Below are positions 27,464 to 34,362 of a stretch of 64,000 bases of DNA, one piece after another. The stretch is from Oleispirillum naphthae. GTDB lineage: Bacteria > Pseudomonadota > Alphaproteobacteria > Rhodospirillales > Rhodospirillaceae. The DNA lies in NCBI GenBank assembly GCA_027864655.1, contig JAQAZG010000003.1, positions 124,001-188,000 on the forward strand. The letters are read 5' to 3'. The translations under genes were made by a program, and so were the position numbers. Under the pieces are notes generated by a model. The model was not told the origin of the DNA. It searched no databases and saw nothing but the letters and a program-made list of their open reading frames with translations. The stretch's first letter is position 1; every line of letters begins with the position of its first letter.

Positions 27464-27907
27464 TCAACCGCAGGCCGGACAGTCGTCCTGGAATTCCGCG
27501 GGGTCGATGGTGCCGATGACCAGAAGGCTGGCCCTGGCTTCCGCCGTCACCGTGCCGTCGGGCAGCGCGATACTGCCCGCCATCTCGATCAGCTTGCCGC
27601 GTTCCTTCACCACCCAGCCGCTGACGGTCAGCGCCTGCCCCACCGGCGTGGGATGGCGATAGCGCGTCTCCATGCGCGCGGTCACCACCTTCAAACCGTG
27701 CTTGCAGTGCACCCGGCCCATCACCTCGTCCAACACCGTGCCGATGATGCCGCCGTGCAAAGCCCCCTCGTAACTCTGATGCTCCGGCCCCGGCGTGAAA
27801 ATCGAAACGTATCGCCCACCCCGCTCGCAGAATTTCAGCTTCAACCCGATGGGATTGGCCTTGCCGCAGGCAAAACAATAATCGTTCCGCGCTTCCTCTC
27901 CAGACAC
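27464..27907 (-). CDS. PaaI-family hotdog thioesterase
   Basis: 147 residues. The hotdog core shows SYEGALHGGIIGTVLDEVMG near residue 46, where the His-Gly-Gly and the following Asp/Glu match the PaaI/YbgC active-site helix, and LTVSGWVVKERGKLIEMAGS in the sheet. Two Cys pairs at the ends (CFACGK near residue 11 and CPACG at the C-terminus) could bind zinc, as in a subset of this family. Hydrolyses an unknown acyl-CoA thioester. Convergent with the radical SAM gene across element 5. Confidence 0.85.
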   Translation of the reverse strand: MSGEEARNDYCFACGKANPIGLKLKFCERGGRYVSIFTPGPEHQSYEGALHGGIIGTVLDEVMGRVHCKHGLKVVTARMETRYRHPTPVGQALTVSGWVVKERGKLIEMAGSIALPDGTVTAEARASLLVIGTIDPAEFQDDCPACG

Positions 27908-27984
27908 GATCCACCGCCTCTCCGGTTATGACTCTCCTGGCCGAAACTGGCGCTCCGGGTGGGAAAAAGGAAGGGAAAAAAGGG

Positions 27985-28083
27985 AAAAACTTCACGAGGG
28001 GACATTTCCGCCTTGGGAACGCCCACCGGGCGTTCCCACCGCCTCCGGCGGTCGGCTCCAATCCCCTCGCGCCCCCCATAACT
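27985..28083 (+). repeat. Intergenic compound element 6, left outer arm (element split by island)
   Basis: Beta-1 arm in reverse orientation: AAAACTTCACGAGGGG, GAACGCCCACCGGGCGTTC, CGCCTCCGGCG, CCCCTCGCG, inner end CCCCCCATAACTC. It is the mirror image of the right arms at 15510, 20222, 27346 and 31570. The stretch 27908-27984 upstream of the thioesterase start holds a purine-rich run and no feature. After the arm the sequence leaves the family and enters island DNA; the rest of the element is at 29346-29467. Confidence 0.85.
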
Positions 28084-29345
28084 CAGCCTCTCAACGCGAC
28101 ACGGCCAGCAACTCCTGCTGCATCGGCAGTGGGCCGGAAGCGGACAGTCGGCCATATGGCGACAATTGTAACGAACGCAACGATTAGACCAAGTTCATAT
28201 TTGAGCTGGGGAGGGGCTCAATGGTCGATCACAAGGGCCGATTCCGGAGCGCCGTTTCTGGGTGGCACCATGTCTTCGTCAGGAGGCGTTAGCTCTGACG
28301 CCTGCGCTAGGTTTTCGAGCGGATAGCGCGCATCGAGTGTCCTTGCATCGAGTTGCGGAAGCTGAATTTTCTCGAAATCAAATACCTCTCGGCCATTGAG
28401 GAACAGCCTACCGCTTGTAGCGTCCGGCCAATGAACAGCAAACTCGATGGTTCTAAAGAATGGGTAGACTTTGAGAAGTTGTGGCGCGCCGCCGATGACC
28501 CCTTTCAGGTCTCTGCGGCGGTCCGTATAGACCGGATTATTAAGCATAGAATTAAGGGCGCAGAACGGCTCCATGTTGATCCTGTCTGCCGAGCCGTAGT
28601 CAATGTGCTGGCCGAGTTCCTGATAATATTGATGCTGAAGGTCACCGATCATGCCAAACTGCTTGACCTCGCGATGAAGTCTCTCACTTATTCTCTTGGG
28701 AAAGGATGAGCTAGAAGCCACAAACTGCTTCGCGCCATTGTCGAAGCGAATTTTGTTGATAATGGGGTGCCCGTGACGCCACGAAAAGCAACCGATCAGG
28801 AAAGAGGTCTCTAAGAGTTCCCGCTCAAGATCGACAGGATCAATGTATGAGTTCAAAAATTTATTGGCGAGTGCCGCAAAGCGGCGTGGCAGCTCCGAGC
28901 CGTCAAGTGCCCGGTCTATATTCTTCTTATAATTTTTAATATAAGATATGAATTGATTGATGAGTGGATAAGCGATCAATGTGCTGCCACAGAAACCTAT
29001 TGCCGCATCTTCACGAGGAAGGGGGAACAACTTCTGGCAAACGTCGATATTACCTCCGCCCGACAACCGACTATCAGAGCAAAAAACGATCTCGGAGTAC
29101 GTTGTGAGGCGGCGTTCCCAAGCCAGCGTGACCGTCAATTTTCTCTCCGAATTTTATAGATCTCACCTTTATTCTGCTCTTCCATAAGACTTTCATCTAG
29201 TCATAGATGAACATATGACGTGGATTGAATGGTTCTCCTGGGTTCTGGCGTAATGGGGGTCCTGTCACTGCCAGTTCATGGCTGCTTTTTGGAACGGCTT
29301 CCATCAGCATGGAATGTCGTGAATGGGCGCAGAGCGGAAATGATC
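28084..29345. mobile_element. Accessory island inserted within intergenic element 6 (inferred)
   Basis: AT-richer segment carrying one gene, the proteasome-like Ntn hydrolase on the minus strand. It is flanked on the left by an outer arm and on the right by the caps, spacer and other arm of one intergenic element, the same arrangement as the island at 5932-8581. A stretch at 28111-28128 (CTCCTGCTGCATCGGCAG) resembles the spacer of element 7, hinting that a piece of spacer is also present on the left side. No transposase, integrase or clear target duplication is visible. 28130-28217 and 29160-29345 hold no other gene. Confidence 0.65.
28218..29138 (-). CDS. Predicted proteasome-like N-terminal nucleophile hydrolase
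   Basis: 306 residues starting at TTG 29138, supported by a strong GGAGAG 4 bp upstream and an AT-rich TATAAAAT before it. Removal of the initiator Met would expose Thr2 (MTVTLAWERR), as in HslV. SDSRLSGGGNIDVCQKLF at residues 21-38 places Asp22 and Lys36 where proteasome beta subunits have Asp17 and Lys33, and AIGFCGST follows where they have their conserved Gly turn. The C-terminal third (about residues 200-306) is unlike HslV or 20S beta. It is not a standard Anbu either: it is longer and lacks that operon. AT-rich codon use and its position inside a split repeat suggest transfer. The substrate is unknown; the fold call rests on motif reading only. Confidence 0.6.
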   Translation of the reverse strand: MTVTLAWERRLTTYSEIVFCSDSRLSGGGNIDVCQKLFPLPREDAAIGFCGSTLIAYPLINQFISYIKNYKKNIDRALDGSELPRRFAALANKFLNSYIDPVDLERELLETSFLIGCFSWRHGHPIINKIRFDNGAKQFVASSSSFPKRISERLHREVKQFGMIGDLQHQYYQELGQHIDYGSADRINMEPFCALNSMLNNPVYTDRRRDLKGVIGGAPQLLKVYPFFRTIEFAVHWPDATSGRLFLNGREVFDFEKIQLPQLDARTLDARYPLENLAQASELTPPDEDMVPPRNGAPESALVIDH

Positions 29346-29467
29346 TGTTTTTTTGCGCGCAGCGCCATAAGCCCGATGCCTGATGCAGCAGGGGTTGATT
29401 GCCGCTGCGCGGCGAAGAACAAGTTATGGGGGGTGTGGGGGGCCTGAGGTCCCCCACGAAGTTTTTT
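29346..29467 (+). repeat. Intergenic compound element 6, right remainder (caps, spacer, beta arm)
   Basis: Cap TTTTTTTGCGCGCAGCGCC, spacer with CCCGATGCCTGATGCAGCAG, cap CCGCTGCGCGGCGAAGAAC, right arm AAGTTATGGGGGGTGTGG, hairpin GGGGGCCTGAGGTCCCCC, ACGAAGTTTTTT. Only the left outer arm is missing, and one is found at 27985-28083 beyond the island. Ends 12 bp before the stop codon of the minus-strand oxidoreductase gene. Confidence 0.85.
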
Positions 29468-29479
29468 ATCCACCCGGAA

Positions 29480-30067
29480 TCAGCACAGCGTTTCGCGGGC
29501 GAGTTGGGTGGCTTCGGTGAGCCAGGTGGCGCGTTGGTCCGGGGTGCTGAGGATTACCGGCTCGAAGTTGCGGCGTTGGGTGGGGATGCCGAGGGCGCCC
29601 CAGACGCAGCGTTTCCAATAGGTGTCCAGCGGGTCGCCGTAGAGGGCCTGTTCCGCCGCCTGGGGGGTATTGGAGGTGGTGAAGACCAGGGCTTTTTGGG
29701 TGTTGAGTAGGGAGACCATGACGCCCTCGCCCTTTTCGTTGGCGCCGAAGCGGTAGGCCACGCCGACGCGGAGCACGCGGTCGAGCCATCCCTTGAGGAT
29801 GGCCGGGGCCTGGCTCCACCAGTTGGGGTGGACGATCACCACCGCGTCGGCGGCTTTCAGGCGGTCGATCTCGGCGGCGAGGCGCGGCGGGAGTTCGCAG
29901 TCGCGGTTGAGTTCGTCGGCGGCGAACAGCGGGTCGAAGCCTTCGGCATAGAGGTCGCAGGTATCGACGGCGTGGCCTTCCGCCGCCAGGGCCGCGCCGA
30001 CGGCGGCGGCGATGGCGTGGTTGAAGCTGCCGAGGCGGGGGTGGGCGAGGACGATGAGAACGCGCAT
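29480..30067 (-). CDS. NAD(P)H:quinone oxidoreductase, flavodoxin-like fold
   Basis: 195 residues from ATG 30067, preceded by AGGACC. The N-terminus MRVLIVLAHPRLGSFNHAIA is the FMN/FAD-binding start of the KefF/MdaB/NQO1 group, and VIVHPNWWSQAPAILKGWLD plus VLRVGVAYRFG are the conserved core of the flavodoxin_2 domain. Two-electron reduction of quinones or related substrates is expected, perhaps as detoxification. The next minus-strand gene upstream is 76 bp away, so they may share a transcript. Confidence 0.9.
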   Translation of the reverse strand: MRVLIVLAHPRLGSFNHAIAAAVGAALAAEGHAVDTCDLYAEGFDPLFAADELNRDCELPPRLAAEIDRLKAADAVVIVHPNWWSQAPAILKGWLDRVLRVGVAYRFGANEKGEGVMVSLLNTQKALVFTTSNTPQAAEQALYGDPLDTYWKRCVWGALGIPTQRRNFEPVILSTPDQRATWLTEATQLARETLC

Positions 30068-30143
30068 GGGGATCGGTCCTGGTGAGAAGCGGAGAGGGTG
30101 AGTCCCGGTTACCACTTGCTTCGCCGCGCGTCCAGGCCGGGCT

Positions 30144-30746
30144 TTATTTCCGCGCGATGAGGGAGATCACCGCGCCCTCGCCCTGGTGGCTGGGGCCTTC
30201 GTCGAGGGTTTCGAGAACGGTTTCGAGGAGGAGGATTTCCGCGCAGGCGGCGAAGTCCTTCCGCAGCGTGGCTTCGCTGTAGAGCATGGTGGGGTCCTTG
30301 GGGCCGCCGGAGGCGTAGTGGAGCTGTTCCGTGCAGAAGGCCTGGAGGAGGACGAGGCCGCCGGGCTTGAGGGTTGCGACGGTCTTGGCGTGGAGGTGGT
30401 GGCGCACCCGCGGCGGCAGGTGGGCGAAGATCAGGGCCACGGCGTCGTAGTAGCCGGGCGGGTAGTCGAAGGCCAGGGCGTCGGCGGCGAGCGCGGCGAT
30501 GCTCACGCGGTTTTTCGCCGCCAGGGCCTTGGCCTTTTCCACCCCGACTTCCGACTGGTCGAAGCAGGTGACGGCGAAGCCCTGTTTGGCGAGGAAGACG
30601 GCGTTGCGCCCTTCGCCCTCCGCCGGCAGGAGCACGCGCCCGCCGGGCGGCAGCAAGTGGGCGTGCGCGGCGAGAAAACGGTTGGGCGTGCGGCCGTAGG
30701 CGAAGCCCGCGGCGCGGTAGCGGGTGTTCCAGAAGTCTTGGGTCAT
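30144..30746 (-). CDS. Class I SAM-dependent methyltransferase (TehB/TPMT-like)
   Basis: 200 residues from ATG 30746. It starts with FWNTRYRAAGFAYGRTPNRF, the typical opening of small tellurite- or thiopurine-type methyltransferases. Motif I is degenerate (RVLLPAEGEGRNAVFLAKQG), with GEGRN carrying the SAM-binding Glu-Gly-Arg-Asn pattern of this group. VTCFDQSEVGVEKAKALAA and DALAFDYPPGYYDAVALIFA follow. The substrate is unknown. Divergent from the flavin reductase gene at 30885; the 138-bp gap 30747-30884 holds the two promoters but no clear boxes. Confidence 0.87.
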   Translation of the reverse strand: MTQDFWNTRYRAAGFAYGRTPNRFLAAHAHLLPPGGRVLLPAEGEGRNAVFLAKQGFAVTCFDQSEVGVEKAKALAAKNRVSIAALAADALAFDYPPGYYDAVALIFAHLPPRVRHHLHAKTVATLKPGGLVLLQAFCTEQLHYASGGPKDPTMLYSEATLRKDFAACAEILLLETVLETLDEGPSHQGEGAVISLIARK

Positions 30747-30884
30747 GCGGCTGATATGGGGTGTTTTCCGGGTGTGTGAAAGCGATATTGCGAAGAGTGC
30801 GCCGTTTGCCCGGGCCAACGGAGCCAGCGATGCCGTGAGGTGGTAGGCTTGGGGGCGGTTGGCCCCTGTTGAACGGAGGCGGGC

Positions 30885-31427
30885 ATGGAAACTCTGCCGA
30901 TCGGCAAGGCGTTCACGCTGCTGGAACCCGGACCGGTGGTTCTGGTCACGACGAACGACGGCCGCAAGGACAACGTAATGACCATCAGCTGGACCATGGT
31001 GCTGGACTTTGCCGCGTCCTTCGCCATCACCACCGGCCCGTGGAACCACTCCTATGCCGCGCTGCGGGAGTCGCGGGAATGCGTGATCGCCATTCCCACC
31101 GTGGACATGCTCGACACAGTGGTCGGCGTGGGCACCTGCTCCGGACGGGATACGGACAAGTTCGGGAAATTCGGACTCACCCGGATCAAGGCCGCGCAGG
31201 TGCGCGCGCCGCTGATCGGGGAATGCCTGGCGAACATCGAATGCCGCGTCGCCGATATCGTCGAACGGCACAACATCGTGGTGCTGGAAGGACTTGCCGC
31301 CTACCTCGATTCCGCCCGCAAGGAGAAAAGAACCCTCCACGCCATCGGCGACGGCACCTTCGTCACCGACGGCCGCAAATTCGACCGCAGGGAAATGATG
31401 CGGTCGAAGCTGCCGGATGGGGTGTGA
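30885..31427 (+). CDS. Flavin reductase-like domain protein
   Basis: 180 residues, start preceded by GGAGGCGGGC. A split-barrel flavin reductase domain is indicated by PVVLVTTNDGRKDNVMTISW near residue 17, TTGPWNHSYAALRESRECVI near 49 and CSGRDTDKFGKFGLTRI near 85. Such FMN-binding proteins reduce flavin with NAD(P)H or act on small aromatic substrates. No partner oxygenase is adjacent. Its stop is 7 bp before an intergenic element. Confidence 0.88.
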   Translation: METLPIGKAFTLLEPGPVVLVTTNDGRKDNVMTISWTMVLDFAASFAITTGPWNHSYAALRESRECVIAIPTVDMLDTVVGVGTCSGRDTDKFGKFGLTRIKAAQVRAPLIGECLANIECRVADIVERHNIVVLEGLAAYLDSARKEKRTLHAIGDGTFVTDGRKFDRREMMRSKLPDGV

Positions 31428-31433
31428 GGCGGG

Positions 31434-31678
31434 GAAAACCAGGCCGGGCTCCGCCCGGACCCGCAAGGGGCCGGGAGGCCCCTTGACCCCATAACTTTTT
31501 TGCGCCGCGCAGCGGCAATCATCCCCTGCTGCATCGGGCATCGGGTTTATCGCGCTACGCGCAAAAACCAAAAGTTATGGGGTGCGCGAGGGGATTGGAG
31601 CCGACCGCCGGAGGCGGTGGGAACGCCCGGTGGGCGTTCCCAAGACGGAAATGTCCCCTCGTGAAGTTTTGGTTTTTC
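31434..31678 (+). repeat. Intergenic compound element 7 (intact)
   Basis: Left alpha-1 arm: AAAACCAGGCC, hairpin GGGCTCCGCCC, ACCCGC, hairpin AAGGGGCCGGGAGGCCCCTT, inner end GACCCCATAACTT. The central part is inverted: cap TTTTTTGCGCCGCGCAGCGGC, spacer CTGCTGCATCGGGCATCGGG, cap GCGCTACGCGCAAAAACC. Right beta-1 arm: AAAAGTTATGGGG, TGCGCGAGGGG, GAACGCCCGGTGGGCGTTC, CCCCTCGTGAAGTTTTGG. Fills the gap between the convergent flavin reductase and ubiV stop codons. Confidence 0.88.
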
Positions 31679-31684
31679 CCGCCC

Positions 31685-32593
31685 CTACTCGGCGTTTTTG
31701 TATTTCAGGCCTTCCTCGTCGTAGAAGAAGCCGTTGGAGTTGGGGGCGCCGTCGATCAGGCCGTCGGTTTCGTCGAGGAGGTCCTGCGGGTCGGCGGTTC
31801 CGTCGATGATGCCGCGGAACTGCCGGGCGATGCGGACGACGTCCACGTCGTGAGGCGAGATGCGGAAGCTTTTGACCCCCATTTTGAGCATTTCGGGGAT
31901 TTCCGCGGCGAGGTTGGAGACGGTGTAGGACATCGTCTGGGTGCCGTTGACGGTGAGGAAGGGTTTGCCGTCGAGGGTATCGATGGCGAGGCCGTCGTTG
32001 TCGAGGCCGCAGACGTAGCGGCAATTGGATTTCGGCACCTTGTGGATGCGCGAGTGATAGCAGCGCGCGGCGATGGCGAGCGGCATGCGGCCGAAGACGA
32101 AGACCTCCACATCCATGATGCCCGCGCCCGCGAGCACGCCGATGGCGTGGCCCGACATTTCCACCGGCACGCAGACGCGGTCCGCACCGCCCGCGGCGAG
32201 GCGGGCGAGGGTGCCTTCGTTATAGACGTTCATCATCGGGCCGATCATGTGGGGGCGGCCCTTGAGCATGTCGTCCACGGCGATGTCGTTGGCCTCGAAG
32301 TAGAGGTTCTCGTCCGCCACCGTCTCGCGCATGTCGTTCATTTCGCGGCTGGAGAGGATGAGGCCGAGGGTGGAGAGCACCACTTCCTTGCCGCCCTTCT
32401 GCAGGCGGTCGATCAGGCCGGGCCAGTGCGGCTCCTGGAAGGGGGTGCGCTTGGAGCAGACGGTTTCCCCCAGGATCACGGTGTCCACGTCGGCCTCGTC
32501 GGCGACGCGGGCGTAGTAGTCCTGGCGTTTTTCGTTGCTCCAGTTGAACAAGAGCGGGCCGAGGGTGAGCTTTGCGGTCTGTGCGGCGGTCAC
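31685..32593 (-). CDS. ubiV: Ubiquinone biosynthesis protein UbiV (U32 family, O2-independent)
   Basis: 302 residues from GTG 32593, with AAGGAG upstream. It is a U32-peptidase-like barrel with NWSNEKRQDYYARVADEADV and VILGETVCSKRTPFQEPHWP. The cysteines expected for the [4Fe-4S] cluster of UbiV are visible: Cys in GETVCSKR, Cys in ARCYHSRIHK, and two in SNCRYVCGLDNDG. With UbiU it hydroxylates ubiquinone precursors without oxygen. Last gene of the ubiT-ubiU-ubiV operon, 17 bp after ubiU. Confidence 0.93.
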   Translation of the reverse strand: MTAAQTAKLTLGPLLFNWSNEKRQDYYARVADEADVDTVILGETVCSKRTPFQEPHWPGLIDRLQKGGKEVVLSTLGLILSSREMNDMRETVADENLYFEANDIAVDDMLKGRPHMIGPMMNVYNEGTLARLAAGGADRVCVPVEMSGHAIGVLAGAGIMDVEVFVFGRMPLAIAARCYHSRIHKVPKSNCRYVCGLDNDGLAIDTLDGKPFLTVNGTQTMSYTVSNLAAEIPEMLKMGVKSFRISPHDVDVVRIARQFRGIIDGTADPQDLLDETDGLIDGAPNSNGFFYDEEGLKYKNAE

Positions 32594-32610
32594 GGTGCGG
32601 CGCTCCTTGC

Positions 32611-33630
32611 TCAGTGCCAGGCTTTCTTGTAGGCGCCCGCGGTTTCGCGGCCGCCCTCGGTGAGGTCGGCGATCGCCGCGGCGTCCAGCTGTTCGCCGCG
32701 GTCGAGCGCGTCCACCGCCTTGCGGAAGGCGCGCACCACCTTTTCCACATAGGCCTTGCCGCGCTGGCGGCCTTCGATCTTGAGGGCGGTGACGCCCGCG
32801 TCCGCCACTTCCGGCAGCATGGTGAGGAGGTTGAGGCTCACCGGCTCCTCGAACAGGTAGCTCACCTTGTCGTTGGCGGAGAAGCGGCCCTTGCACAGGG
32901 TGGGGTAGCCCGCCGGTTCGCCCTCGGCGAAGCGGTTGATGGTGAAGCCGCCGAGCTTGGAATCGAGGCCGGAGCCGTGTTCCTCGTAGGCGACGTGGCT
33001 GGCCGGGGAACACACGCCGGTCTTGTTGGGCGATTTGCCGGTGACGTAGGAGGAGAGCGAGCAGCGGCCCTCCGCCATCACGCACAGGCCGCCGAAGACG
33101 AAGACCTCGGTCTCCACATCGGTGTGGCGGTTGAGCTCCTTGATTTCCGGCAGGGTGAGGACGCGCGGCAGCACGACGCGGGAGATGCCGAACTCGCGGG
33201 CGTAGAAGTTGATGCCCTCGGGCGTCGAGGCCGCGGCCTGCACCGAGAGGTGGCGGCGGATGTTGGGGCAGTTGTCGCGGGCATAGGCGACGAGGCCGAT
33301 ATCGGCGAGGATGGCGGCGTCTGCGCCGATCTCCGCCGCGTCGTCGATGGCGCGGTGCCAGGGGGCGAGGTTGCCCGCCTCGGGGAAGGTGTTGATCGCG
33401 ACCAGCACGTCGGCGCCGTGGTCGTGGGCGTAGGCCACGCCTTCGCGCAGTTCCGCGCGGTTGAAGTTGAGGCCGGGGAAGTTGCGGGCGTTGGTTTCGT
33501 CGCGGAAGCCGCAATAGACGGTGTGCGCGCCCGCATCCACGGCGGTGCGCAGGGCGGCGGGGGTTCCCGCCGGGCAGACCAGTTCCAGGGTGGTGACCGG
33601 GCGGGACGGATCGCGGGCGACGCGTGTCAT
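32611..33630 (-). CDS. ubiU: Ubiquinone biosynthesis protein UbiU (U32 family, O2-independent)
   Basis: 339 residues from ATG 33630, preceded by AAGGAGGCTCCGCC. U32 barrel: ELVCPAGTPAALRTAVDAGA near residue 16, TVYCGFRDETNARNFPGLNF, and VFVFGGLCVMAEGRCSLSSY near 175. The cluster cysteines GLCVMAEGRC, TGVCSPASH and YPTLCKGRF correspond to the four Cys of characterised UbiU. It forms a heterodimer with UbiV for anaerobic ring hydroxylation in ubiquinone synthesis, so the organism should be able to make ubiquinone under low oxygen. Confidence 0.93.
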   Translation of the reverse strand: MTRVARDPSRPVTTLELVCPAGTPAALRTAVDAGAHTVYCGFRDETNARNFPGLNFNRAELREGVAYAHDHGADVLVAINTFPEAGNLAPWHRAIDDAAEIGADAAILADIGLVAYARDNCPNIRRHLSVQAAASTPEGINFYAREFGISRVVLPRVLTLPEIKELNRHTDVETEVFVFGGLCVMAEGRCSLSSYVTGKSPNKTGVCSPASHVAYEEHGSGLDSKLGGFTINRFAEGEPAGYPTLCKGRFSANDKVSYLFEEPVSLNLLTMLPEVADAGVTALKIEGRQRGKAYVEKVVRAFRKAVDALDRGEQLDAAAIADLTEGGRETAGAYKKAWH

Positions 33631-33674
33631 GGCGGAGCCTCCTTCGGCGGGCGCGGGGATTTTGAGAACCGTTC

Positions 33675-34328
33675 TCAGGTAGGCATGGTCTTGACCCGGC
33701 GCAAGGCCTTTTCCAGCCGCGCGCAGCGTTCTTCCAGTTCCTCGATGCGGCGGGCCTGCGCGTCGGTGCGGCGCACCACCGGCTGGATCAGCGACTCGCC
33801 CACCGCCGCGAGGTCGGCCTCGGCGCGGGAGAACCCGGCGAGCGCCTTTTCCGCCACCGCCTGCGCCGCGCCGGAAAGCGGCCCGAAGGCGGAGGCGATG
33901 TCGGCGATGAAGTCCACGTCCGCGCCGTCCAGCGCATTGCGCAGCGCCACCACCGCCTCGGTATCGCCCTCGTAGGCGAGGTCGCGGGTGAAGAACATCG
34001 CGTCGCCGTCGATGCTGCCGTCCAGCAAGCCGAACAGCACCTTCAGGGGGGCGTGGATGCGGGCATCCGCCGCGGTTTCGTCGGACTTGGCGCGCACCTC
34101 GACATGGCCCTCGCCTTCCGCCACGGAGAGGAGAAACAGCCACGGCAGGTCGGTGACGTCGATGGCGAAGCTGCGCGGGCCAAGCGGCGCGAGGCGTTCG
34201 AAAATGCCGGGGTGGCGGTCTTGCAGGCGGCGGGCCAGACGCTCCGCGACGGGCTGCACCAGCTCCGGCGGAATCGCCCGCAACAGCAAGCCGCCCATGA
34301 GAATGGGAGAGAACGGCGGCGTCGTCAT
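33675..34328 (-). CDS. ubiT: Ubiquinone biosynthesis accessory factor UbiT (SCP2 domain)
   Basis: 217 residues from ATG 34328, preceded by AAGGAAGCCACG. An SCP2 sterol-carrier-like domain covers about residues 30-140: PGIFERLAPLGPRSFAIDVT near 41 and LLDGSIDGDAMFFTRDLAYE near 100, the usual GDAMFFTRDL signature of UbiT. UbiT binds lipid or isoprenoid intermediates and is essential for the anaerobic pathway. Promoter-proximal gene of the operon with ubiU and ubiV. A C-terminal coiled-coil-like tail (RRIEELEERCARLEKALRR) is present. Confidence 0.9.
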   Translation of the reverse strand: MTTPPFSPILMGGLLLRAIPPELVQPVAERLARRLQDRHPGIFERLAPLGPRSFAIDVTDLPWLFLLSVAEGEGHVEVRAKSDETAADARIHAPLKVLFGLLDGSIDGDAMFFTRDLAYEGDTEAVVALRNALDGADVDFIADIASAFGPLSGAAQAVAEKALAGFSRAEADLAAVGESLIQPVVRRTDAQARRIEELEERCARLEKALRRVKTMPT

Positions 34329-34362
34329 CGTGGCTTCCTTATGGCATGCGCTGGGGGTCGTT

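Noticed and set aside
28218-29138. Calling the Ntn-like gene Anbu or HslV
   Set aside because: It is about 306 residues, lacks the operon partners of either, and the C-terminal third does not match; only the N-terminal motif pattern is shared.
29197-29457. Possible small minus-strand protein of 86 residues upstream of the Ntn hydrolase
   Set aside because: It mostly translates the intergenic element at 29346-29467 and has no ribosome site or family similarity.
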